Source: JANPCX01 sp966211815
GTDB taxonomy: Bacteria > Pseudomonadota > Gammaproteobacteria > Burkholderiales > Burkholderiaceae_C
Length of the DNA stretch: 64,000 nt
Reading direction: 5' to 3'
NCBI GenBank assembly: GCA_966211815.1
Contig: CBIHOD010000009.1
Coordinates: forward strand, 15,561-79,560
Shown here piece after piece: positions 37,841-47,642 of this stretch (within the stretch, counting starts at the first letter, position 1; the number at the start of each line of letters is the position of its first letter). Both the position numbers and the translations under genes were made by a program. The notes below the pieces were generated by a model. The model worked only from the letters and a program-made list of their open reading frames with translations. It searched no databases and was not told the origin of the DNA.

Positions 37841-38521
37841 ATGACCGAGGCCGCCACCCGCGTCATCGCACTGCGCCACGGCGAGACCGACTGGAACGCC
37901 GACGCGCGCATCCAGGGCTTCACCGACATCCCGCTGAACGCCACCGGCCGCTGGCAGGCCCGGCGGCTGGCCGAGGCGCTGGCCCATGAGGCGATCGACG
38001 TGATCTACGCGAGCGACTTGTCGCGCGCCTTCGAGACCGCGCAAGCGGTGGCGCGCCTGCAGGGGCGCGACGTGGTGCCCGAGCCGGCGCTGCGCGAGCG
38101 GCATTTCGGGGCCTTCCAGGGCCGCATCTTCAAAGACATCGAACGCGAGGAGCCCGAGCAGGCCCTGCGCTGGCGCCGCCGCGACCCGGACTTCAGCCCG
38201 CAGGGCGGCGAGTCGCTGAAGGCGTTCTACGAGCGCTGCGTGCGCCGCGCCGAAAGCCTGGCGGCGGCGCACCCGGGCCAGACGGTGGCGCTGGTCGCGC
38301 ACGGCGGCGTGATGGACTGCCTCTACCGCGCCGCGCTGCGCATCGACCTGCAGGCGCCGCGCACCTGGCAGTTGGGCAACGCCAGCATCAACCGGCTGCT
38401 CTACACCGGCGAAGGTTTCACGCTGGTGGGCTGGAGCGACACCGGCCACCTGGAGGGCGCTCCGATGGACGAGCTGTCGGAAGAGTCCGCGCCGCCGGCC
38501 GGCGCCAACGACCACGTCTGA
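37841..38521 (+). CDS. Histidine phosphatase family protein (GpmB-like)
   Basis: A 226-aa phosphoglycerate-mutase-like phosphatase with the catalytic RHGETDWN (His13), the second acid/phosphate-binding segment LRERHFGAFQG and a late VALVAHGGVMDCLYRAAL carrying the second catalytic His. No metal or signal motif. Substrate unknown; the family includes broad phosphatases such as CobC, PhoE and GpmB. It ends 41 bp before a long hairpin that separates it from a convergent small gene. Confidence 0.88.
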   Translation: MTEAATRVIALRHGETDWNADARIQGFTDIPLNATGRWQARRLAEALAHEAIDVIYASDLSRAFETAQAVARLQGRDVVPEPALRERHFGAFQGRIFKDIEREEPEQALRWRRRDPDFSPQGGESLKAFYERCVRRAESLAAAHPGQTVALVAHGGVMDCLYRAALRIDLQAPRTWQLGNASINRLLYTGEGFTLVGWSDTGHLEGAPMDELSEESAPPAGANDHV

Positions 38522-38561
38522 GGGGCTGAGCAGGGTGGCCGGGGCCGGCTCCAATGGGCAA

Positions 38562-38604
38562 GGCCGCACCTGCAAGCGTCGCGTGGGCGCTTGCGGGTGC
38601 GGCC
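38562..38604. terminator. Long hairpin between convergent genes
   Basis: 17-bp stem with one G.T pair (38562-38578 with 38588-38604; arms GGCCGCACCTGCAAGCG and its near-complement) and a 9-base loop. It sits between the stop codons of the histidine phosphatase gene and the small opposite-strand gene. There is no T-tract on either side, so Rho-assisted termination or 3'-end protection is more likely than intrinsic termination. Confidence 0.55.
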
Positions 38605-38656
38605 TCGGCCGCGGGCCCGGTGTCCAGGCCCTCCCGACGTCCTTCTTGTTCTGGGT

Positions 38657-38956
38657 TCAGATGTCCGGCTGCACGCCGAGTTCGCCGTGGTAGCCGCAGC
38701 GGGCGATCACCGAGGCGGAGATCTCGTCCGCGCGCACCAGGTCGCACAGGAGCATCATCGCGGCGCGCTGGACGCACACCTGCAGTTCCACCGAGTCGCC
38801 CAACTCGTGCGGCGGGTACCGTGAAGCCAGGGCCTGGAGTTTCCGGTCTTTGAGCAGGATGGACAGCAGGTGGCTCTGCGATTCGGGCGAGTCAAAGAAC
38901 GCTTCGTCGATGTTGAGCTGGTCGGCCACGGCGACCATGACGTCTTCAAGGTTCAT
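38657..38956 (-). CDS. Small conserved hypothetical protein
   Basis: A 99-aa cytoplasmic protein beginning MNLEDVMVAVADQLNIDEAF, acidic and probably all-helical, with two cysteines (VQVC-like LQVCVQRA and MLLCDLVRA) and a C-terminal RCGYHGELGVQPD. Strong ribosome-binding site (AAAGGAGT) immediately upstream. I do not recognise the family. Confidence 0.6.
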   Translation of the reverse strand: MNLEDVMVAVADQLNIDEAFFDSPESQSHLLSILLKDRKLQALASRYPPHELGDSVELQVCVQRAAMMLLCDLVRADEISASVIARCGYHGELGVQPDI

Positions 38957-39293
38957 ACAGACTCCTTTCAAGGCACCGGCCCTGCCTGCCGCACCGCGAT
39001 CGGTGCGCTTTGGGGCCGCCTTCCCCAGCATCTTCGGCGGCCCCTAGGGAGACTTGAGGCGGCCGGCCGCCGGATAAGCCGGGAAAAGACGGTAATTCCG
39101 GCCGTAGCGGAACTGGATCACGTTTTGACGGGCGTCATCGGGGCCGGACCGCGAACCAGCCCGGATGCAGGCGTGGACCCTGGACGGTGGTCGATTCCCG
39201 TAGGAGCGGCTTCAGCCGCGAAGCGGTGCACCGAGATCGCGGCTGAAGCCGCTCCTGCGAAGCGCGTGCTTGCCGGGGTGTGGCTTCGCGCTT
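38957..39293. other. Intergenic region with a REP palindrome
   Basis: 337 bp upstream of the small protein gene and downstream of ruvB. It contains the promoter region of the small gene and the inverted repeat at 39200-39258. No supported reading frame. Confidence 0.5.
39200..39258. repeat. REP-type inverted repeat (GTAGGAGCGGCTTCAGCCGCGA)
   Basis: Two 22-nt arms (39200-39221 and 39237-39258) are complementary at 21 positions with a 15-nt loop. The arm sequence is the widespread GTAGGAGCGGCTTCAGCC-type REP best known from Xanthomonas and Pseudomonas, different from the other REPs in this window. It lies 35 bp beyond the ruvB stop codon. Confidence 0.8.
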
Positions 39294-40358
<1,065 letters not shown>

Positions 40359-40424
40359 GGCGGGATTATCCGCGCCGGGCACCGCGGCCGGGCCCGGGCA
40401 GCTCCACGCCTTAAACTGCCGCCC

Positions 40425-40835
40425 GTGCAGCAACTCCGCTCCCGCTTCCGCCTGTGGGCCTTCGCCGCGATGTTCGCGGTGCTGGGCATGGCCATGGCGC
40501 CAGCGGTCTCGCAGGCGGCGATGGCGCTGTCCGGCAGCCGCTGGGTCGAGGTCTGCTCGGCCGCGGGGTCGCGGTGGGTGCCGGTCGACGGCCAATCTGG
40601 CCAAGCGGCCGGCCCGCAGGCTCCAGGCGCTTCTTCCGGCCCGATGGCCGACAAACCGACTTGCCCGCTGTGCTGCCAACTGAACGGCGGGGCCGGCTTG
40701 CCGCCACCCGCCTGCGCGTGGCGGTCCGCCTGGGCGGGCGGTGCCGAGGCGTTGCCGGCGTGGACCCGGCACGCGCCGCGCGTCTTGTCCGACTGGGCCT
40801 CCCCTCAGCCACGCGGGCCGCCGTTGCCCGGTTGA
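40425..40835 (+). CDS. DUF2946-type protein, probable copper-related
   Basis: A 136-aa exported protein from a GTG start: a hydrophobic segment (LWAFAAMFAVLGMAMAPAVSQAA) then a short mature part with a C-x-x-C-C motif (KPTCPLCCQLNGGAG) and single Trp-rich patches. This matches the loosely conserved DUF2946 pattern, a family often found next to copper-handling genes. It is followed after 144 bp by a PCu(A)C copper chaperone gene, supporting a role in periplasmic copper handling. Divergent from ruvB, with only 66 bp between the starts. Confidence 0.65.
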   Translation: MQQLRSRFRLWAFAAMFAVLGMAMAPAVSQAAMALSGSRWVEVCSAAGSRWVPVDGQSGQAAGPQAPGASSGPMADKPTCPLCCQLNGGAGLPPPACAWRSAWAGGAEALPAWTRHAPRVLSDWASPQPRGPPLPG

Positions 40836-40979
40836 ACCGTTGTGTCCCTTGCGCGCACAAACCGACGCAGCCTGTGATCAGGGCGACGGTCCGCGCGCCG
40901 CGCTTTCAACCCGTCGATCCCTGCGATCCAGACACATCGGCGACCCCGCACGCGGGTCGCTCGTTTCGACACGGAGCCC

Positions 40980-41486
40980 ATGACCATGCCTTCCAACCCT
41001 TCCATTTCGCGCGGCCTGACCGCCGCATTGCTGGCCGCCGCCGCATTTTGCGCACCCTTGACCGCCCTGGCCCACGGCTACAAGCTCGGCCCCATCGACA
41101 TCGGCCACCCCTGGGCCCGGCCGACAGTGCCCGGCCAGCCCAGCGGCGGCGGCTACCTCAAGCTGGCCAACGGCGGCGCGGCCGCCGACAGGCTGCTGTC
41201 GGCCAGCAGCGACGTGGCCGCCTCGGTCGAGCTGCACAGCATGGGCATGGAAGGCGACGTGATGCGCATGCGCCAGGTCGACGGCATCGACCTGCCCGCC
41301 GGGCAGACGGTGGAGCTCAAGCCGGGCGGGCTGCACATCATGTTCAACGGCTTGAAGGCGCCGCTGAAAGAGGGCGAGAGTTTCCCGGTGAAGCTGAAGT
41401 TCGAGAAAGCCGGCGAAGTGGTGGTGGATGTGAAAGTCGGCGTGCCGGGCGGCGGCAAGGCGGCCGAGGGGGCGCACAAGCACTGA
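40980..41486 (+). CDS. Periplasmic copper chaperone PCu(A)C
   Basis: A 168-aa exported protein with a signal peptide ending LTALAHG. The cupredoxin-like domain carries the Cu(I) motif H-M-x(n)-M-x(n)-H-x-M, visible as ELHSMGMEGDVMRMRQV and later GLHIMFNGL. PCu(A)C delivers copper to the CuA site of cytochrome c oxidase, usually with a Sco-type protein, which is not in the window. The C-terminus ends in a His-containing tail (GAHKH). Confidence 0.92.
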   Translation: MTMPSNPSISRGLTAALLAAAAFCAPLTALAHGYKLGPIDIGHPWARPTVPGQPSGGGYLKLANGGAAADRLLSASSDVAASVELHSMGMEGDVMRMRQVDGIDLPAGQTVELKPGGLHIMFNGLKAPLKEGESFPVKLKFEKAGEVVVDVKVGVPGGGKAAEGAHKH

Positions 41487-41521
41487 CAGGCCGCCTGCGC
41501 CCGCCTCCCCTCCGTGGTGAT

Positions 41522-42100
41522 TCAGCGCGCCAGCGCTTTCAACGCCAGCTTGATGCCCTCGCTCACGCCCACGTCGGCCGGCAGGGCCTTCAGGCTGGCG
41601 GCGGCTTCGCGGTCGCTGTAGCCCAGGGCCAGCAGGGCCTGCAGGATGTCGCCCTGGCTGTCGTCCTGGACGCCGCCTGCCGCGGGCGGGGCCAGCGCGT
41701 CGCCCAGCTTGCCCTTGAGTTCCAGCAGCAGCCGCTCGGCCGTCTTCTTGCCGATGCCGGGCACTTTGACCAGCCGGCCGCTTTCCTGGCGGCTCACCGC
41801 CTGCGCCAGCTCGTCCACGCTCAGGCCCGACAGGATGGACAGCGCGGTGCGCGGGCCCACGCCCGAAATCTTCACCAGCTGGCGGAAAGTGTGGCGCTCC
41901 TCGTGCGTCAGGAAGCCGAACAGCACCTGGGCGTCCTCGCGCACGACGAAGTGGGTGAGCAGTGTGACTTTCTCGCCCAGGCCCGGCAGGTTGTAGAAGC
42001 TGCTCATCGGCACGTCGACCTCATAGCCGACGCCGTTCACGTCCAGCAGCAGCTGCGGCGGGTTCTTCTCGGCCAGCAGGCCCGTCAGGCGGCCGATCAT
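41522..42100 (-). CDS. ruvA: Holliday junction DNA-binding subunit RuvA
   Basis: A 192-aa tetrameric junction-binding subunit of RuvAB: an N-terminal OB-fold (MIGRLTGLLAEKNPPQLLLD), two helix-hairpin-helix motifs (LVKISGVGPRTALSILSGL, LVKVPGIGKKTAERLLLEL) and the C-terminal RuvB-binding domain (DILQALLALGYSDREA). The ATG overlaps the stop codon of the upstream response regulator by 4 bp (ATGA), so it is translationally coupled to it. Unusual: ruvC is not adjacent and ruvB is separated by two opposite-strand genes. Confidence 0.97.
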   Translation of the reverse strand: MIGRLTGLLAEKNPPQLLLDVNGVGYEVDVPMSSFYNLPGLGEKVTLLTHFVVREDAQVLFGFLTHEERHTFRQLVKISGVGPRTALSILSGLSVDELAQAVSRQESGRLVKVPGIGKKTAERLLLELKGKLGDALAPPAAGGVQDDSQGDILQALLALGYSDREAAASLKALPADVGVSEGIKLALKALAR

Positions 42101-42750
42101 CGGCGGAACAGCCCGAGGCGCTGCGCCTCCAGCGCGGCTTCGGCGCGCGAATTGACGTTGAGCTTGCGGTAGATCTGCTTGACGTAGTCGGCGATGGTGT
42201 GGCGCGACAGGCCGAGTTGCACGCCGATCTCGGGCAGCGTGAAGCCCTTGGCCACCCGCAGCAGCACCTCGTTCTCGCGCTCGGTGAGGGCCACATGCGG
42301 GATGCTCTGCGGCAGCTCGGCCGGCCGGCTGTGGGTGGCGAAATAAGACAGCACGCGCCGGGCGATCGACGGCGACAGCGGCGGCTCGCCCTGGCTCATG
42401 CGGTTGAGCTGCTCGGCGATCAGCTCGCGCGCCTGTTCCTTGAGCAGGTAGCCGAAGGCGCCGGCCTGCAGCGCGGGGAAGAGGTGGTCGTCGTCGTCGT
42501 GGATCGTGACCACCACCGACTGCGCCTCGGGCTGGTTGTCGCGCAGCGCCGCGACGACGTCGACGCCCGAGCCGTCGGGCAGGCCCAGGTCGACCAGGGC
42601 CAGGTCGAACTTGATCGCGCTGACCAGCTCCAGCGCGTTGTGAACGCGGGCCGATTCGTGGATCTGGGAGTCGGGGAACACCTGCTTGACCAGCAGCTTC
42701 AGCCAGGCGCGGATCTCGGGCAGGTCTTCAAGCAAGAGGATGGTTTTCAT
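42097..42750 (-). CDS. LuxR/NarL-type response regulator
   Basis: A 217-aa regulator: receiver domain with Glu8-Asp9, phosphoacceptor Asp54 in ALVDLGLPDGSG and Lys in GYLLKEQA; C-terminal LuxR HTH (LTERENEVLLRVAKGFTLPEIGVQLG, SRHTIADYVKQIYRKL). It pairs with the sensor kinase at 42981-44915, from which it is separated by a ~168-bp hairpin element. Its stop codon overlaps the ruvA start, an unusual operon partner. Confidence 0.92.
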   Translation of the reverse strand: MKTILLLEDLPEIRAWLKLLVKQVFPDSQIHESARVHNALELVSAIKFDLALVDLGLPDGSGVDVVAALRDNQPEAQSVVVTIHDDDDHLFPALQAGAFGYLLKEQARELIAEQLNRMSQGEPPLSPSIARRVLSYFATHSRPAELPQSIPHVALTERENEVLLRVAKGFTLPEIGVQLGLSRHTIADYVKQIYRKLNVNSRAEAALEAQRLGLFRR

Positions 42751-42802
42751 GGGGGCTCCGGCAGGGGGAACTGCTATCGGGGGATCGTACTACCGGCGGC
42801 TA

Positions 42803-42970
42803 ATAGTGGGCCGTCATACTGATATCGGAAGTCGCTGTCCACGCCCTGCGCAGGGCACCACGGCGTTGCGAATGCTCGCGATGCCTCCGGGCATAGCTGT
42901 GCTTCGCGCCTTGTATCGCCCTGCGCAGGACGCGTCCCTCGCTTCCGATATCAGTGTGACGGCCCACTAT
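42803..42970. repeat. Long-hairpin element A (168 bp) between kinase and regulator genes
   Basis: Outer arms from ATAGTGGGCCGTCATACTGATATCGGAAG (left) are complementary to the right end with one mismatch over 29 nt, so the whole element can form one long hairpin. The centre holds a ~47-bp core (CGTTGCGAATGC ... GTGCTTCGCGCC, about 42861-42907) shared with element B at 50519-50686. It occupies most of the 230-bp gap between the kinase stop and the response regulator start. No open frame is plausible. It behaves like a small repeat element without transposase. Confidence 0.7.
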
Positions 42971-42980
42971 CCGGCGTGGT

Positions 42981-44915
42981 TCACAGGGGGACGCTCAACC
43001 GGATGACGGTGCCGTAGCCCGGGCCGGACTCCACCAGGCACTGCCCCTGCAACTGCTTGGCTCGGTGCTTCATGCTGGCCATGCCGTGGCCGCGGTCGAG
43101 CTTGCCGTCCAGCTCCATCGGGATGCCCTTGCCGTTGTCCTGCACCGAGATGCCGAACTCGTGGTCGGCCACGCTGCAGCGAACCTTGCAGAGGGAGGCG
43201 CCGCTGTGCTTGATGATGTTGCTCACCGCCTCGCGCAGGATGCGGGTGGTCTGCACGTAGGCGCGGGCGGGCAGCAGCTGGTCCAGGTCCTCGGTGGGGT
43301 GGCGCCAGTCGGCTTCGATGTGGGTCTGGCCGAGGCGGGAGACGATCTCGGCGCGCCAGTCGGCCAGCGCGTCGGCCAGGCGCACCGGTTTGCCGGTCAG
43401 CCCGCGCACCGACAAACGCATTTCTTCCAGGGCTTCCCGCGCCAGCGTGGAGATGCGGTCGCTCTCCGAGGTGTGCACGATGGTCAGCAGCTTGGCGCCC
43501 AGGTCGTCGTGCAGGTCGGCGGCGATGCGCTTGCGCTCTTTCTCCGTGACCTGCTCGACGCGCAACTCGGCCAGCTGGGCGAAGTTGCGCTCGATCTCGG
43601 CGGTGGCGTCGCGCACCCGGCGCTCCAGGCTGGCGCGGCCGGCCTCCATGGCGGCCAGCGTGTGTTCGAAACCCTGCAGCAGGCGGAAGCCCATCACGAA
43701 GAAGATGGCCGCCACGCCCCATTGCGCGTACAGCTTGGGCGGCAGCGGCAGCCAGCGGTATTGCACCGCCACCTCGACGGCCAGCACCCCGACCATGCCC
43801 GCCAGCAGCCATGCCGTGGACCGCCACTGCGGCTGGCGCTCGCGCCGGGCCACCAACAGGTACACGACCATGGCGCCGAAGATCTCGGCGATGAAGAGCA
43901 GGTACCAGGCATTGCTCACCGTGAAGGTGTTACGGGGGCCGGCCAGCCACAGGCTGGCGGGCACGAGCAAGGCTTGCACCAGCAGCCACGCCTCCACCGG
44001 ACGCGAGCGGCGCCTCGCATAGCTGACGAGGAACTGCACCGCGGCCGCGGTCAGCCAGGGCGTGAGGCTGACGGCCAGCCATTCCACCCATCGGCTGTCC
44101 AGCGGGGTGTGGCGAGCCCAGACCCGGGCCGATATCGCCGCCCAACCGACGCACAGCAGTCCGAAATACAGCAGGTAGGCCTCGCGCCGGTTCAGCACGC
44201 CCAGCACCGCCAGGTAGGCGCCCAGGACCAGCAGCGTGGCCGCGACCACCTGCAGCGCGGTGGTGTTCCACCAGGTCTGGGAATCCCGCAGTTCGGCCAA
44301 TTCGAGGTGCGGCCCGATGCGCAGCGCCGACAGCCCGGCGCCGCGCAGCCGCGCGGACACCTCGCCCTGCGCGACACCGCGAACGCGCAGGTCCAGCTCG
44401 TTGCCGGTGGCGGCGAGCAGGGAGGCCGGCAGCGTGACGAGCTGGGGCTGGTAGCAATTGCGGGTGATGGGCTCTTCCACCCGGCCGCTTTGGTGCAGCA
44501 ATTGGCCGTTGAGCCAGACTTCCACGTTGTGGCAGGCGCGTTCGACGTAAAGCGCGCTCAGCTCGGGCGGGCCGGCGGTCTCCGCGGCCGGCGCGTCGAA
44601 CCGCACCCGGTACCAGCGGCTGCCGCTGTAGCCCGGCTGGGTCAGCGCCCAGTCGTCGGGCAGGTCGACCGTCCGCGCGGGCGCCGCGGAGGGCTCGGGG
44701 AAAGCCGGCGTGTCGGCGCTGGCCGCCAGGGCTTGCGTGATCTCCAGCTGCAGGGCCGCGGCGCGGGCCTGCGGCGCCGCCACGCAGCACACCGCCAGCG
44801 CGAGCGCCCACAGCAAGAGGAAGGCGGCCGTCCGGCCCGCCGCCGGGGCCGTGTCGCGCGGCCTCGGCGCGGCTGTGCGTTGGAACGGGAAGGCGGCGGC
44901 GGCGCTGCTGGGCAT
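42981..44915 (-). CDS. Sensor histidine kinase with extracytoplasmic sensing domain (HisKA_3)
   Basis: A 644-aa membrane kinase. A signal or first membrane segment at ~30-50 is followed by a periplasmic jelly-roll-like sensing domain (~55-210; GSRWYRVRFDAP, VEVWLNGQLLHQSGR), then about seven membrane segments (~218-415) as in 7TM-DISM sensors. The phosphoacceptor is His469 in RKRIAADLHDDLGAKLL (HisKA_3), and the ATPase has DNGKGIPMELD and RGHGMASMKHR. The adjacent LuxR-type regulator is its obvious partner, beyond element A. The ligand may be a sugar or small organic molecule; this is inference from the jelly-roll fold. Confidence 0.88.
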   Translation of the reverse strand: MPSSAAAAFPFQRTAAPRPRDTAPAAGRTAAFLLLWALALAVCCVAAPQARAAALQLEITQALAASADTPAFPEPSAAPARTVDLPDDWALTQPGYSGSRWYRVRFDAPAAETAGPPELSALYVERACHNVEVWLNGQLLHQSGRVEEPITRNCYQPQLVTLPASLLAATGNELDLRVRGVAQGEVSARLRGAGLSALRIGPHLELAELRDSQTWWNTTALQVVAATLLVLGAYLAVLGVLNRREAYLLYFGLLCVGWAAISARVWARHTPLDSRWVEWLAVSLTPWLTAAAVQFLVSYARRRSRPVEAWLLVQALLVPASLWLAGPRNTFTVSNAWYLLFIAEIFGAMVVYLLVARRERQPQWRSTAWLLAGMVGVLAVEVAVQYRWLPLPPKLYAQWGVAAIFFVMGFRLLQGFEHTLAAMEAGRASLERRVRDATAEIERNFAQLAELRVEQVTEKERKRIAADLHDDLGAKLLTIVHTSESDRISTLAREALEEMRLSVRGLTGKPVRLADALADWRAEIVSRLGQTHIEADWRHPTEDLDQLLPARAYVQTTRILREAVSNIIKHSGASLCKVRCSVADHEFGISVQDNGKGIPMELDGKLDRGHGMASMKHRAKQLQGQCLVESGPGYGTVIRLSVPL

Positions 44916-45017
44916 GGCGGGATTGTGCCGGAGCCCCTACCGCGCGAGGGCGGCCGCGTGTGCCGTCGGCGGGATCCGGCGACAATCCACGCCCCGGACA
45001 AACACCTGGAAATCGCC

Positions 45018-46001
<984 letters not shown>

Positions 46002-46021
46002 AGGGGGCTGGGAAGGTGGCG

Positions 46022-46531
46022 GTGAAAACGGCCCGGAAAGCGCCGGCGCCGAAGTCCGCCCCGCCGGAGTTGACCTTGTCCCTGCAATTCGCCCGCGATC
46101 CGCTGCTGGCGCCGCACCGCGAAGCGCTGCCCCGGGCGAAGGCGGCGCGTTGGATCCGGGCCGCCCTGCGGCATCCGGCCGAGATCACGGTCCGTGTCGT
46201 CGGCCAGGAAGAAGGCCGGGCGCTGAACCGCGATTACCGGCAGAAGGATTACGCCACCAACGTGCTCACCTTCGACTACGCCCGCCCGCCGGAAAGCCCG
46301 GTGGTGATGGCCGACTTGGTGCTGTGCGCCCCGGTGGTCGAACGCGAGGCCGCGGAGTTGGGCATCTCCTTGCAGGCCCACTATGCCCACATGCTGGTGC
46401 ACGGTGTGCTGCACGCCCAGGGCTACGACCACGTCGACGAAGCCATGGCCGAGGAGATGGAGTCGCTGGAGACGGCCGTCCTGGCCGGGCTGGGTTTCGA
46501 CGACCCTTATAGCGGCCGCGGCCAGCCCTGA
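46022..46531 (+). CDS. ybeY: Endoribonuclease YbeY (rRNA maturation factor)
   Basis: A 169-aa zinc-dependent endoribonuclease for 16S rRNA 3'-end processing and ribosome quality control. The zinc motif HGVLHAQGYDH (H3xH5xH) is complete, and NRDYRQKDYATNVLTFDY is the family signature. The start is uncertain: GTG at 46022 has GGGAAG 6 bases upstream; TTG at 45998 (overlapping the phoH stop) or GTG at 46016 are alternatives. Cotranscribed with phoH. Confidence 0.93.
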   Translation: MKTARKAPAPKSAPPELTLSLQFARDPLLAPHREALPRAKAARWIRAALRHPAEITVRVVGQEEGRALNRDYRQKDYATNVLTFDYARPPESPVVMADLVLCAPVVEREAAELGISLQAHYAHMLVHGVLHAQGYDHVDEAMAEEMESLETAVLAGLGFDDPYSGRGQP

Positions 46532-46553
46532 GACCGGGGCGCGGCGCCGGGCG

Positions 46554-46582
46554 AAAAAAAACCGAGGCGGCCCGCCTCGGTT
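46554..46582 (-). terminator. Terminator of the PEP-CTERM gene (minus strand)
   Basis: Hairpin ACCGAGGC / GCCTCGGT; on the minus strand it is followed by eight T. It sits 50 bp after the stop codon of the PEP-CTERM gene. On the plus strand it lies behind ybeY but lacks a T-tract. Confidence 0.8.
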
Positions 46583-46631
46583 CCCGGATCGGAGTTCTTC
46601 CTCGCGCAAGGGGCGTGGACCCCTGCGCCGG

Positions 46632-47402
46632 TCAGGCGCGCTCGCCGGCGCGGCCCTTGCGTCGGCTGACGCCCAGGGCGGCCAGGCCCAGTCCGAAGAT
46701 GGCCAGCATGCCGGGTTCCGGCACTTTGTTCAGGGACGGGCAGTTGGGGCTGCAGCTGCCGGCCGTGGCGTCGATGTGCAGCACCGAGTTCAGCAGCGTG
46801 TCTTTGTCGTTCGTCGTCACGAAGGCCAGGGTGTAGTTGGCGCTGGAGCCGAAAGTGGCGTTGTAGTTGACCCAGCCCGAATTGCCCGAGGTGCCGACCG
46901 CCGTGCCTTGGCCGTGGATCGAGGCGAGGACCTGCACGTTCTTGGCGCCGCCGCCGATCAGGATGGCGTAGGCCGGGTCGTTGTAGGGGATGTAGTCGGT
47001 GGCGACGTAGTTCCAGGCGAACGAGATCGTGTCGCCGGCGTTGGCGAAAAAGGAGCGGTAGAGCGCCGAGCCGTTGGTCAGGTTGCCGCCGTTGGGGTTG
47101 GTGTTCAGCAGGTTGAGGCTGCCGGAAGTCAGGCCCAGCGCGCTTTCGATGGCGGCGATGCTGGCGCCCTGGCTGCTGAGCTGGGCCATGGTCGTGCCCG
47201 CGGCGTTGATGGTCCAGACTTTGCCGTCATACGTGGTCACCGACGTCGAGGGCGTTGCGGTGACTTGGCCCAAGGTGCTCCAACCGGACAGGTTGCCCGA
47301 TTCGAAGCCCGCGTTGGGCAGGAACACCGGCGCTGCGGCCGCGGGCAAGGCGGTGAGGGCGGAAAGCAGGGCGATCGAGGCGGTGATTCGGGATGCATTC
47401 AT
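46632..47402 (-). CDS. PEP-CTERM sorting domain-containing protein
   Basis: A 256-aa exported protein: signal peptide to ~24 (ALTALPAAAA|P), a secreted beta-rich domain containing NAGFESGNLSGWSTLG, NGSALYRSFFANAGDTISF and a Cys pair (CSPNC), and a C-terminal exosortase signal VPEPGMLAIFGLGLAALG followed by SRRKGR. The PEP motif, a membrane segment and an Arg cluster are what exosortase (EpsH/XrtA) cuts for surface sorting. These proteins are linked to floc or biofilm exopolysaccharide; the exosortase locus is elsewhere. A sigma-54 promoter lies just upstream. Confidence 0.92.
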   Translation of the reverse strand: MNASRITASIALLSALTALPAAAAPVFLPNAGFESGNLSGWSTLGQVTATPSTSVTTYDGKVWTINAAGTTMAQLSSQGASIAAIESALGLTSGSLNLLNTNPNGGNLTNGSALYRSFFANAGDTISFAWNYVATDYIPYNDPAYAILIGGGAKNVQVLASIHGQGTAVGTSGNSGWVNYNATFGSSANYTLAFVTTNDKDTLLNSVLHIDATAGSCSPNCPSLNKVPEPGMLAIFGLGLAALGVSRRKGRAGERA

Positions 47403-47445
47403 TTGCTACTCCAGTTGAGCCAATTGGCAGGATGAAGTAACAAAT

Positions 47446-47461
47446 AGCAAACACTGTGCCG
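47446..47461 (-). promoter_or_regulatory. Sigma-54 (RpoN) promoter of the PEP-CTERM gene
   Basis: Read on the minus strand, CGGCACAGTGTTTGCT matches the -24/-12 consensus TGGCACrNNNNTTGCW: the invariant GG (47460-47459) and GC (47448-47447) are exactly 10 bp apart. The predicted transcript start is near 47435, 33 bp before the start codon, with a GGAG ribosome-binding site in between. An inverted GTGT (47544-47547) / ACAC (47569-47572), ~110-135 bp upstream of that start, could be an enhancer-binding site. The region 47462-47600 is unusually AT-rich for this window. Confidence 0.7.
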
Positions 47462-47642
47462 GTTATTTTTCTTTCAAAAATGATAATAAAATCAATAGCT
47501 TAAAAGTTTACAACCGCTAACTTTGTTCCATTTTCAAATAAATGTGTTACTCGATGTTAAAAAACTCGACACGGATGCAAAAATAGTGTTGTGATTTATT
47601 TCACGGCATTTTTTCCAGTGCCGACCGCGGTTTTCGAGCGGC

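Noticed and set aside
38562..38604. Intrinsic terminator with U-tract
   Set aside because: The hairpin is strong but neither side has a T-run, so it is recorded only as a structure between convergent genes.
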